The notes under the pieces are model-generated. The model was not told the origin of the DNA. It ran no database searches and saw nothing but the letters and a program-made list of their open reading frames with translations. From assembly GCA_012267605.1 (NCBI GenBank), contig JAAXGF010000358.1:1-10184 (forward strand): a DNA stretch of 10,184 nt. The letters are read 5' to 3'. The translations under genes and the position numbers were made by a program. Source of the stretch: Alphaproteobacteria bacterium. Its GTDB lineage: Bacteria; Pseudomonadota; Alphaproteobacteria; JAAXGF01. Shown one piece after another: positions 1 through 6,668 of the stretch; position 1 is the first letter of the stretch, and the number at the start of each line of letters is the position of its first letter.

Positions 1-1
1 C

Positions 2-170
2 AATGAGGGCGAGCCCGACCTCCGAATGGGCAAGCTGCGCCAGAAAATCTCAGGCGGCTTCCGCTCGATGCAAGGCGCCTTCGACTTCTCCAACCTGCGC
101 TCCGTCATCGCCACCGCCAGAAAACAGGGATGGAATGTCCTCGATGCTGATCCCCAAACTGCGCTTCTGA
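2..170 (+). pseudogene. IS66-family transposase, C-terminal fragment
   Basis: This is the 3' end of a transposase gene whose start lies outside the window. The frame is open from base 2 and shows the arginine-flanked LRMGKLRQKISGGFRS block followed by LRSVIATARKQGWNVLD. I recognise these as the conserved C-terminal signature of IS66 TnpC proteins. After residue D at about base 145 the frame continues into sequence unlike the family and does not stop until 538. In the +1 frame, however, bases 144-170 read MLIPKLRF followed by TGA, which resembles a normal IS66 C-terminus. I infer a small deletion or frameshift near base 145, so this copy is probably inactive. The family assignment is from memory of the motif, not a search. 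The position of the frameshift is an inference. Confidence 0.75.
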
Positions 171-246
171 AACCTCCCGCCAGCACCACCGCATGCAGAA
201 ATCCATCAGGTGCGGGTGTTCGACGGGATCAGACCTGGGCAGTTAC
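2..246 (+). mobile_element. IS66-type element, right end
   Basis: The transposase remnant is followed by about 75 non-coding bases that end in ACCTGGGCAGTTAC (233-246). Read inward from the end this is GTAACTGCCCAGGT, which fits the GTAA start typical of IS66-family termini. The end is therefore placed at base 246. IS66 elements usually make 8-bp target duplications, so bases 247-254 would be the right copy. The left end is outside the window, so neither the terminal repeat pair nor the duplication can be confirmed here. Confidence 0.5.
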
Positions 247-389
247 ATGTGCATTTGAATTACTACATCGACGGTCAGTGCATTTGGCGTTCGACATACC
301 GCAACGCTCAAAGAATAATTCAACCAATTTTGGCGTTGGGCTACCAGCAGGCGTTTACTCAAATTTTTTGCGCGCGAGTTATCAGTTCA

Positions 390-1472
390 ATGCCGCTAGA
401 GATCCAGGTCAGTCGTGTGACCCTCGAATTTGTTTTCAGGCTACGGGCGTTTGGCGTGGTCTTGGGGATTTGCTCAGTAGTCGCTTCGACATACGCTCAG
501 GCAGCAGCGACAACGATTGGAATTCCGGTCGAGATTGAAGCCGCAATCCACCGCGCCGCTGAAATGCCGGGACCGGACTACCTGACCATGACGGTTATCG
601 CGGCGACCAGCGAGCGACCTGATCTTGTTTCCAACATTATCATGTTAGTGGCTCATCACGCTCCTCACCGAGCGAATGTCGTGGCACGGGAAACGAGTGC
701 CGCCTTTCCGGGTTTTGCCCCTGAGATCGCCGCGGCGATCGCTTCTGACTCTCCGGTACCCACCGATACCACCAAACCAGAAGAGCCGGAAATCCATACA
801 TGGCGGTGGTCCGGCGAATTGGATATTGTTGGCAGCCGCAACACGGGCAACACGGACGATGAGTCTATTGATATTGCAGCGAAAATCACTGGTAGATTCG
901 GCCGCTGGCAACAAGATTTCTCGTTGGGTTTCGATTTTAATCGCGAGGATAACGAGACCAGCGAGCAAAGATTCATCGGTGACACAAGAACCCGCTACAA
1001 TTTTGATGACCGTCTTTACGGCCTCGTCATATTAGAATACGAGGATGATCGCTTCAGCGACTTTCGATTCCGCCTGGTCGAAGCAATCGCCCTTGGTTAT
1101 CTCCTGATCGATCGAAAATCATTCACCTTTTCTTTCGAGGCTGGCCCGGGTTCCCGCCAGAGCAAGCGAGATGATACGGGAGATACGGAAGTGGAATTCA
1201 TCGGCGCTGCCCGCGGGATTCTCAATTGGCAAGTCTCCGATACGACAAAGTTCTCCAATGACACGAAGTTTTTTTGGGGGACCGAAAGCATCACAACGCG
1301 CAACTTAACCTCTGTAACCACCAAAATTATCGAAGCGTTGGCGATGCGGCTTAGTTACGAGGTGCGCCATGACGACAGCCCCCCTCCGGAAGATAAATCC
1401 ACCGACACGACCTCAAAGATCTCACTGGTTTACGAATTTTGTTCTTGCCACTCTGGTGACGCCATAACGTGA
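390..1472 (+). CDS. DUF481 family outer-membrane protein
   Basis: The product is 360 residues from the ATG at 390. It begins with a signal peptide: a hydrophobic stretch at about residues 13-34 ending in STYAQA, with cleavage near residue 38. Residues 45-120 form an alanine-rich, probably helical segment. From about residue 139 (WRWSGELDIVGSRNTGNTDD) to 350 there are alternating beta strands, and the GNT-type opening and strand pattern are those of DUF481 (YdiY-like) proteins. Members are predicted outer-membrane barrels with no well-defined function. The frame extends upstream to 210, but that part reads through the IS66 end and has no signal sequence. A GTG at 417 is an alternative start, and neither start has a strong ribosome binding site. 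The barrel appears to end at LVYEF (346-350), yet ten residues, CSCHSGDAIT, follow. This is unusual for an outer-membrane protein that should end in an aromatic residue. The gene converges on the amidotransferase gene, with 109 bases between stops. Confidence 0.8.
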   Translation: MPLEIQVSRVTLEFVFRLRAFGVVLGICSVVASTYAQAAATTIGIPVEIEAAIHRAAEMPGPDYLTMTVIAATSERPDLVSNIIMLVAHHAPHRANVVARETSAAFPGFAPEIAAAIASDSPVPTDTTKPEEPEIHTWRWSGELDIVGSRNTGNTDDESIDIAAKITGRFGRWQQDFSLGFDFNREDNETSEQRFIGDTRTRYNFDDRLYGLVILEYEDDRFSDFRFRLVEAIALGYLLIDRKSFTFSFEAGPGSRQSKRDDTGDTEVEFIGAARGILNWQVSDTTKFSNDTKFFWGTESITTRNLTSVTTKIIEALAMRLSYEVRHDDSPPPEDKSTDTTSKISLVYEFCSCHSGDAIT

Positions 1473-1581
1473 ACGACAGCGAAGTTTGGTGGGTATACTG
1501 GAATGTAGCCATGGTCCGCTAGGTGTAGCAGCGTGGGTGGTCTACCTCTTCGAAAAATGCCTGTTGCGCTAGGCGCCAATA

Positions 1582-2412
1582 TCAGGGGGAAGAGGGCGAA
1601 AATGGTAATAGTTCGACTTTGCCGTCGCAAACAACGACGGCAGTCGATTCGGGAACCGTGTTCCACCCGCCCTTCAGTTCACTCAAGGGTTCTGACGCTA
1701 TCCCGCGGGCATTTGTTGGGGCAATCTTCAGCCGTTCGTAATTCGGGTAAAGTTCCCGCATTGCCGAAATGTCGGAGCTATAGAAAAGTGTTCGCGAGTT
1801 TCCCTCGGAGGAGTAGCGGAAACCCCAAAGTGTTTTTCCATCGACCACTCCGATGGTCATTTGAATGGGGTGATCAATTCCGGCCGCACGGCTTAGCTTT
1901 TCGACCAATCCGATCGCTTTTTCGAGAGCGCCAATTGGCCCCTTTTCCAAACCGAACGTGAGCGCCAGGAAAAAAATTAGCTCTGAATCGGTGCTACCCT
2001 GCAGCGCTGGGAAAAGATCGGGGTCGATGGCCATCAACAGGTCTCGATGAATCTTGTCGTATGCGTAAATCAGGCCGTTGTGAACGAACAGCCATTTCCC
2101 ATAGCGAAAAGGGTGGCAATTCGACATTTGAACCGGAGCGTGGGTTGTCCGGCGCACATGGGCGAGGAAAAGTCCCGACTCAATATGGTGCGCGATTTCG
2201 CGTAAGTTTCTGTCGTTCCAAGCTGGCCGTATACTACGGAAAATCCCAGGCTCGCCCTTACCATTATACCAGCCCACGCCGAACCCATCGCCGTTGGTGG
2301 GCACTGAAATCATTGTCGAAGACACACTCTGATCGATGAGCGAATGTTTTGGTTTGAAGATCGCTTCCTCGAGAGCGATGGGATCGCCCGAATACGCTAA
2401 CCATCGGCACAT
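1582..2412 (-). CDS. class II glutamine amidotransferase (YafJ/EgtC-like)
   Basis: This 276-residue cytosolic protein is an N-terminal-nucleophile amidotransferase of the stand-alone YafJ/EgtC type. It starts MCRWLAYSG, so after Met removal Cys2 is the predicted nucleophile that releases ammonia from glutamine. Family motifs appear in order: NGDGFGVGWY (40-49), LAHVRRTTHAPVQ (83-95), NCHPFRYGKWLFVHNG (98-113) and the STDSE block (140-144). The start at 2412 is well supported by GGGGAG about 6 bases upstream. It does not have the synthetase domain seen in PurF, GlmS or AsnB, so its acceptor substrate cannot be told from sequence. EgtC relatives hydrolyse a gamma-glutamyl bond in ergothioneine synthesis, but no other ergothioneine gene is present here, so I do not assign that role. 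It is last in the minus-strand series and lies 53 bases after a gene stump. Confidence 0.88.
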   Translation of the reverse strand: MCRWLAYSGDPIALEEAIFKPKHSLIDQSVSSTMISVPTNGDGFGVGWYNGKGEPGIFRSIRPAWNDRNLREIAHHIESGLFLAHVRRTTHAPVQMSNCHPFRYGKWLFVHNGLIYAYDKIHRDLLMAIDPDLFPALQGSTDSELIFFLALTFGLEKGPIGALEKAIGLVEKLSRAAGIDHPIQMTIGVVDGKTLWGFRYSSEGNSRTLFYSSDISAMRELYPNYERLKIAPTNARGIASEPLSELKGGWNTVPESTAVVVCDGKVELLPFSPSSP

Positions 2413-2465
2413 ATTGATCTCCCCGTCGGTGTCAAAATTGGAAAACGGATTGCCTATTTCCCGGC

Positions 2466-2690
2466 TTAATTCGCAGGAACTCCGTTAGACGACTCGCGAT
2501 CATCGGACCACCCCCACCACAAAACATTTCTCATTATTGACCATCGAGGAGCCTTCCGGTGATCTGTCTGACCTAAGATCCAATAGCGCTTGTATCGCTC
2601 AACAATTCCCTCCTTCCCCGCGAGATCAAGCCAAGTGTCAACATAGCGGTAATACTTGCTCTGATCGACGGGTATCCTATCGCAACTGCT
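2466..2690 (-). pseudogene. remnant of a solute-binding/transporter protein C-terminus
   Basis: The minus-strand frame encodes KYYRYVDTWLDLAG, then ERYKRYWILGQ and APRWSIMRNVLWWG, before a short tail and a stop at 2466. From memory, this succession (YV-x-WL-x-L, YWILG, PRWS-x-xRNVL) matches the end of periplasmic amino-acid-binding domains, including those fused to cation:dicarboxylate symporters. No ribosome binding site is apparent. The frame upstream overlaps the end of the MltF-like gene in a different frame, so the rest of the gene is missing. I infer a deletion that left only the last 60 or so codons beside the MltF-like stop. It could instead be a small intact gene starting inside the MltF-like frame, but the resemblance to a protein end argues against that. 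Confidence 0.5.
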
Positions 2691-2700
2691 TGAATAAAAT

Positions 2701-4167
2701 TTACTGTTCGGAGTGGCGTGCGGCACCCCGGCGCGCATTCACTTCGGCGATCTGCTTATAGGCAACATAATACTTGTAAATGTGGCGAACATAGATGACG
2801 GGTTCACTGCTAATCGTCCTGGCAGCCGCGACTTCAACATGACCAAACCATATGTTCGGATTGAATCCAATTTTTTTGGCCTGTTTGCGTGCTTTGGCGA
2901 TATTTCCCGGGCCAGCGTTGTGCGCAGCGAAGGAAAAGAGAACCTGGTCCAGCGGTGCGATCTCGTCGCCGGAGAAATAGTGACTTCTGAGGTGGCGCAA
3001 GTATTTTACTCCAGCATGAACGTTGGATTCGATTTCGTGGATGTCGGGAATACCAACATTCTTATCGGCCGCCGTCGATGGTAGTAGCTGCATTACACCG
3101 ATAGCGCCAGCGGAACTGCGCTTGGTTTGATCGAGCGTCGATTCTTGGTAACCTTGTGCCACAATCATCAGCGAATCAAAGCCGTACTTATTGGCAAAAC
3201 GCTTTATGATTTCAATAGTGGCTTCGTATTTCTCTACCGCGTCTTTAGAACGAATATTATCTATCCATTCTGTGCTTACCAGGTAACGCTTGAGAAGTAT
3301 ATTGCCTAGTAATGTTCCTTTGCGGATAATTTTCACGAATTCGTTTAACGTCCCCAACAGCTTAGGATTGTCCTTGCGTACAGCCCACGCAATCGAATTT
3401 CCCGAATGCACTACAAGACTCTCGTGGACATGGATGTTGTCGAAGACCTGCGCCCATAATTCCGCCTTATGACTATCGACAATGACGGCGGGTATAAGAC
3501 TCGCGTTCATCATCTCTAACAAGTCGTAATCTTCCAAATGTTCGTCGGCTTCCTGCCATTGAATCTGAGATTTCTCTTGCTCGCTGCGCGCTTTGTTCAG
3601 TGCTGAAAGATGCTCGAAGTAACTACTGGATTTCCGCAAGTGAATTTTCGTCGACGCCAGATCATCCCACGTCTTAATTTCAGGCGCTGCCGGACCTGTG
3701 ACAACCAGTTCCCGAACATCGGGGTACGTAGGATCGGAGAAACTAGCCAACTTCTGTCTTTGGGGCGTAATCGTCAAATTCGCCGCGGCAACGTCTGCCT
3801 TACCAGCCATTAAATAGGGCAGGATTTCGTCGCGTGCTACGGGCATCAAGACGACGTTGATCGACCGCCCCTTATTTTCGTAAGTCTCGTTAAGCCATTT
3901 GTCGAATTCATTAGCCACTTCGACTGCAAGGCCACGACGCCCGATGCCGTCGTACGAGAAGAAGAGCGGGTTATAGGCGGTTACAACGCGGATAAATCTG
4001 CGGTCGATAATCTCGTCGAGATCACCGGTCCACGGCTCGTTGGCGTGCTCAATTACCAGCGAGTCTTGATATAGCTGATCCCCGTCAATTTCGTCGGCAA
4101 CCACATATGCCGGAACCAAGATCAACCCTAAGAGCCAAGTAGTGGAGCCGAATTTTAATGTCTTCAT
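2701..4167 (-). CDS. mltF: MltF-like membrane-bound lytic murein transglycosylase
   Basis: The product is 488 residues, close to the length of E. coli MltF (about 518), and should cleave the MurNAc-GlcNAc bond of peptidoglycan to leave 1,6-anhydro ends. A signal peptide covers residues 1-24 (hydrophobic core WLLGLILVPAYVVA). Residues 45-300 form a family 3 solute-binding domain (VVTAYNPLFFSYDGIGRRGL, then ADVAAANLTITPQRQ). Residues 325-480 form the SLT domain. The catalytic Glu is E342 in QGYQES, followed by SSAGAIGVMQLLPSTA, AAHNAGPGN (414-422) and YVRHIYKYYVAYKQ (459-472). The open frame extends up to 4329, but the extra 54 residues precede the signal peptide and look non-coding, so the start is placed at ATG 4167. 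There is no lipobox Cys, so attachment may rely on the signal segment, or the protein may be periplasmic. It lies upstream of the transporter stump on the same strand. Confidence 0.88.
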   Translation of the reverse strand: MKTLKFGSTTWLLGLILVPAYVVADEIDGDQLYQDSLVIEHANEPWTGDLDEIIDRRFIRVVTAYNPLFFSYDGIGRRGLAVEVANEFDKWLNETYENKGRSINVVLMPVARDEILPYLMAGKADVAAANLTITPQRQKLASFSDPTYPDVRELVVTGPAAPEIKTWDDLASTKIHLRKSSSYFEHLSALNKARSEQEKSQIQWQEADEHLEDYDLLEMMNASLIPAVIVDSHKAELWAQVFDNIHVHESLVVHSGNSIAWAVRKDNPKLLGTLNEFVKIIRKGTLLGNILLKRYLVSTEWIDNIRSKDAVEKYEATIEIIKRFANKYGFDSLMIVAQGYQESTLDQTKRSSAGAIGVMQLLPSTAADKNVGIPDIHEIESNVHAGVKYLRHLRSHYFSGDEIAPLDQVLFSFAAHNAGPGNIAKARKQAKKIGFNPNIWFGHVEVAAARTISSEPVIYVRHIYKYYVAYKQIAEVNARRGAARHSEQ

Positions 4168-4338
4168 CCAGGAACGTTTCTCGATCCTAGCCAGCCTATA
4201 CAAGTATGACATTCGAGTAGCGACGATCAGTTGCCGCCTGTCACCACGCGAAATGCAAGGGATATCGATATCGAACGCAATCAATAATCCTGGAAAAAAA
4301 ATTTCAAGTCCAGTTATTGTCCGGAACATTTTGAATAA

Positions 4339-4560
4339 GGGGAAAATCGCGAGGGCAAAGTTCAGAGCAGTAATTGGGTCACGCTACCTATCTCACTCTT
4401 TGGATTGGGTGAGATTGCCGATCCTGCAGAGGCGCACAGTGGGTACGATCATGATGACAGGGTTATTGCTATGATCGTTCACGGGGTGGGCAAAGATTAC
4501 ATGTCCGACATCGTCGAGCAGCGTTACACCTGGTTAGAAACATTTGAGGAAATTCGATGA
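4339..4560 (+). other. unassigned 73-codon open frame between two minus-strand genes
   Basis: This stretch between the MltF-like gene and the secreted-protein gene is open on the plus strand from just after a TAA at 4336 to a TGA at 4558. It reads ...LPISLFGLGEIADPAEAHSG... and ends ...RYTWLETFEEIR. The composition looks protein-like, with balanced charged and hydrophobic residues, but I do not recognise the family. The only in-frame ATG, apart from internal codons nearer the end, is at 4471. It has no convincing ribosome binding site and would give about 29 residues. It may be the tail of a gene lost by deletion, in line with the nearby transporter stump, or it may be chance. It lies outside any assigned gene. 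Confidence 0.25.
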
Positions 4561-4597
4561 GACGTCAGATTCAATCGCTAATTCAGACAATCACATG

Positions 4598-4630
4598 GAC
4601 TCTGCCGACCCCTATTCAAGCGGTAGAGTC
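4598..4630. repeat. 10-bp stem-loop in the gap between genes
   Basis: GACTCTGCCG (4598-4607) pairs with CGGTAGAGTC (4621-4630) over 10 positions. Nine are Watson-Crick and one is a G-T that pairs as a wobble only in plus-strand RNA; in minus-strand RNA it is an A-C mismatch. The loop is 13 bases. No T-run follows on either strand, so it is not a canonical intrinsic terminator. It lies 58 bases beyond the stop of the secreted-protein gene and may act as an RNA end-protecting structure or be a dispersed palindromic repeat. Confidence 0.5.
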
Positions 4631-4664
4631 GAACCGATTAGCTCATGGGTCGAAGTTGGAGCGG

Positions 4665-4681
4665 CAGAAATAGAATTTCTG
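4665..4681. repeat. perfect 7-bp hairpin just after the secreted-protein stop
   Basis: CAGAAAT (4665-4671) and ATTTCTG (4675-4681) are exact inverted copies with a 3-base loop. The hairpin begins 6 bases downstream of the TAG at 4688-4690 of the minus-strand gene. It is AT-rich and has no following U-run, so termination is doubtful. Together with the 4598-4630 stem it gives two consecutive hairpins in the 3' region of that transcript. Confidence 0.4.
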
Positions 4682-4687
4682 TTTGCC

Positions 4688-5941
4688 CTATATTCCGAGC
4701 TCAGGACCCACGCGTTCCTTGATCACCCAGCCCTGGGATTCTAGCGCTTCGCGGGCTTTGGTGCTGATCGTTCCCTCAAGCCACATTTCACCACCCGTTA
4801 CGTTCTCGACTCCCGGAAGCGCCTGCATGTTCGTGGCGTGGCGGCTAGCCAACTCCTGCGTCCAGGCGATGTGGTCTACCGGAAAAAGTCCAACCAAGAC
4901 GCCGTCCTGGTTTTGAACGAAAGTTCCCTTACCGACCCCGACGAAACGTTGCACAGGTTTTACCCTGCCGTGGTAGGCGGCAATCATCTGGGCCCATCGG
5001 CGCAAGTGGTAAGCCATCGGTTCTTCGTGGACTGCGATCGCTCTCTCGATAAAGACTTGCCGGCCGTGCGCTCCGACCGAGGCGAGTGCGCCGACCAGCA
5101 ACGTCTTTTCCGATGGCGAGAATTTCGGGTGCTCGAGAAACAGGTCGGCGATGGATGAATTGACATCCATGCGGCTAAGCTTATCGGCGTTTATGTCCTT
5201 GAGTTCGGCAGGGGTCTTGTCGCGGATGAGCTTACGCATGCCCTCACTCATCTTGGTGGCACCCAGTGGTGTTGCGGCTGGTCCTGCGAAGCTGAATGCG
5301 GCCGAGACGGTTAAGCTTCCACCGGTCGCCGCCAACGCAATTTCATTCAGTCTATCCTGCACCGGCGGAAAGCTGGTATAGGGGTCGATGCCAAATTCGA
5401 AGGCGAACTGGCGTTTCGCGGCGTCGAAGCCGACCATGGTTTTCAGCATGCCTTCCTCATGTTCACTGGCGCCGCCGAACATCGAGTGGCCGACACTTTC
5501 GAAGAAGGTGCCAAAGCCGGACGCTAAAGCTCCGACGGTATCGATCGGCGAGGTAACTAGGTTTCCCGCTAGTTCCAACGGCGCCATTCCGGCATTTTTT
5601 ACGGCCTCTATGTAAACGTCGCTGCGTTGCACCATGTCCATACGTTGCAGCACGACGAGTTCGTGCAGGCGCTCGGACATAAGGGCATTTCCTACGACTC
5701 CGTATTGGTCGCCCTCGACGTTGACTGTGAATACATTGAGGTAACCGTTGTTACGGACCTTTGGGTTGACACTGTAGTTCGCACCGACTAAATCGCCGGC
5801 CCGAAAAATATCTGAAGCCCGGAACTCAGGTGGCATTTGTGTAGCCACCGCTGAAACGGCGTTGGACACCGTTCCTACGCAGGCAAGACCGACCGCCACG
5901 ACACAAGTTCTATGAAGCCACTCGCTCGTTCGCCAACGCAT
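4688..5941 (-). CDS. uncharacterised secreted protein
   Basis: The product is 417 residues from the ATG at 5941, which has GGAGG five bases upstream. A TTG at 5953 is in frame but overlaps that ribosome binding site, so I reject it as the start. An N-terminal signal peptide (hydrophobic at about 12-30, ending SNAVSAVA) predicts export. After it comes the segment FRASDIFRAGDLVGANYSVN, then VRNNGYLNVFTVN and a region around YGVVGNALMSERLHEL. The middle is glycine/alanine-rich with possible membrane-interacting helices (LVTSPIDTVGALASGFGTFF; ATGGSLTVSAAFSFAG). The C-terminal third holds PMAYHLRRWAQMIAAYHG, VDHIAWTQELASR and EMWLEGTISTKAREALESQG. I recall similar secreted hypothetical proteins in proteobacteria but know no function, and I see no catalytic motif. 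It is transcribed divergently from the DUF748-like gene. The two hairpins downstream and one over the ribosome binding site suggest post-transcriptional control. Confidence 0.8.
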   Translation of the reverse strand: MRWRTSEWLHRTCVVAVGLACVGTVSNAVSAVATQMPPEFRASDIFRAGDLVGANYSVNPKVRNNGYLNVFTVNVEGDQYGVVGNALMSERLHELVVLQRMDMVQRSDVYIEAVKNAGMAPLELAGNLVTSPIDTVGALASGFGTFFESVGHSMFGGASEHEEGMLKTMVGFDAAKRQFAFEFGIDPYTSFPPVQDRLNEIALAATGGSLTVSAAFSFAGPAATPLGATKMSEGMRKLIRDKTPAELKDINADKLSRMDVNSSIADLFLEHPKFSPSEKTLLVGALASVGAHGRQVFIERAIAVHEEPMAYHLRRWAQMIAAYHGRVKPVQRFVGVGKGTFVQNQDGVLVGLFPVDHIAWTQELASRHATNMQALPGVENVTGGEMWLEGTISTKAREALESQGWVIKERVGPELGI

Positions 5942-5949
5942 ACATCCCT

Positions 5950-5964
5950 CCAAAATTCTTTTGG
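5950..5964 (-). promoter_or_regulatory. hairpin abutting the ribosome binding site of the secreted-protein gene
   Basis: On the minus strand CCAAAA, loop GAA, TTTTGG forms a perfect 6-bp hairpin. The last two bases of its 3' arm are the first GG of the GGAGGG ribosome binding site that precedes ATG 5941. If it folds in the mRNA it would partly occlude the binding site, which would make translation sensitive to temperature or to a bound factor. The fold is seen in the sequence; its role is inferred, and the stem is AU-rich and weak alone. Confidence 0.4.
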
Positions 5965-5967
5965 ATC

Positions 5968-5996
5968 GCCCTTGATTCTCGTTCAGTGAGAAGGGC
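5968..5996 (-). promoter_or_regulatory. imperfect inverted repeat in the leader of the secreted-protein gene
   Basis: GCCCTT (5968-5973) and CTC (5978-5980) pair with AAGGGC (5991-5996) and GAG (5988-5990). This gives a 9-bp stem with a 4-base bulge and a 7-base loop. It lies immediately upstream of the hairpin at the ribosome binding site, so the leader could hold two stacked hairpins. It could be an operator or an RNA element. There is no T-run to make it a terminator. Confidence 0.35.
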
Positions 5997-6647
5997 CTTC
6001 AAATCGAGCAACTACCGAAAAAGTGCGTGAACATACTTCATTCCGAAATTTCTAGCCATGAGTAGAATTACCCAAGGTAGTGACACTCATTTACAAGAGC
6101 TTTTTGATCGTTAGAGTCAAATATGATTTTAATTGGCCAGAGTGGCTATTTTGCCCACATATAACTGCTGATTTTCCGCGGTCGGCTTTATAGGGAGGAT
6201 GAGTAAAATATTTCTTATCCGAGTCAAAATTACCCTTCGGCGGTTCGATCAATTTTTTTTTGGGGCAATCCCGGGTAAAGAAGTTGAAGGAATTTTGAAC
6301 TCTTGTGCCTGCTGCGTTGGCTGCCGGCGGGTTCCGTTCAAGCCCGGATCTCCAATGGTCACGCGCGCAAAATCCAACTCTTTCTTGTCCCGAAACGAAT
6401 CTGAACTAGCGATGCAGATCCCTGGCACTATCATCCCAAAATTGCCGCCGTAAATTTGCCAAAATAGCAATTTATTTAGCCAAGTGCGTATAGGCCCGTT
6501 CTACGGGCAATCCTGAAACACAGCACTGAATGGTGACCGAGAAAGCCATCTCAATGGTCGCGCCACCTATTTTTTGGTGTTCAATATCAAAGTACGACTC
6601 CAGACGTCTTCAGGGTTGTGATCGACGAAGAGGGGAGGGGAGAGGAA
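5997..6647. other. intergenic region between divergent genes
   Basis: About 650 bases separate the leader of the secreted-protein gene from the DUF748-like gene, and no recognised gene lies in them. They should contain both promoters, but I cannot point to a convincing -35/-10 pair. A segment at 6199-6470 is open on both strands (84 codons on plus, 73 on minus). The minus frame contains SSDSFRDKKELDFARVTIGD and the plus frame FFFGAIPGKEVEGIL. I cannot assign either to a family; it may be the trace of a lost gene or element. A weak hairpin (TGGCCA-GAG-TGGCTA, 6134-6148) is followed by TTTT, and a 6-bp hairpin lies at 6494-6508. Neither is compelling. Confidence 0.4.
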
Positions 6648-6668
6648 ATGAGTAATAGAAATGAATGA
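6648..6668 (+). promoter_or_regulatory. six-codon upstream open frame overlapping the DUF748-like start
   Basis: The purine-rich ribosome binding region GGGGAGGGGAGAGG (6632-6645) is better spaced for the ATG at 6648 than for the DUF748-like ATG at 6661. The 6648 ATG opens a mini-cistron MSNRNE that ends with TGA at 6666-6668, five bases past the start of the larger gene. A ribosome ending there could back up and restart at 6661, which would couple the two. This is a reading of the spacing only, and the main gene could also start directly at 6661. Confidence 0.35.

Noticed and set aside
210..389. N-terminal extension of the DUF481 frame to 210
   Set aside because: It would begin inside the IS66 end and put 60 unrelated residues before a clear signal peptide.
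171..538. Continuation of the IS66 transposase frame to 538
   Set aside because: The sequence past base 145 has no resemblance to the family and crosses the element end into the DUF481 gene.
1473..1581. Bidirectional terminator between the convergent DUF481 and amidotransferase genes
   Set aside because: Only imperfect short inverted repeats (around 1565-1580) with no T-run; not enough to call.
4168..4329. N-terminal extension of the MltF-like frame to 4329
   Set aside because: The signal peptide begins at the ATG 4167, and the upstream 54 codons would block export.
6494..6508. GCCCGT-TCT-ACGGGC hairpin as a terminator
   Set aside because: Only 6 bp, no T-run and no gene ending before it.
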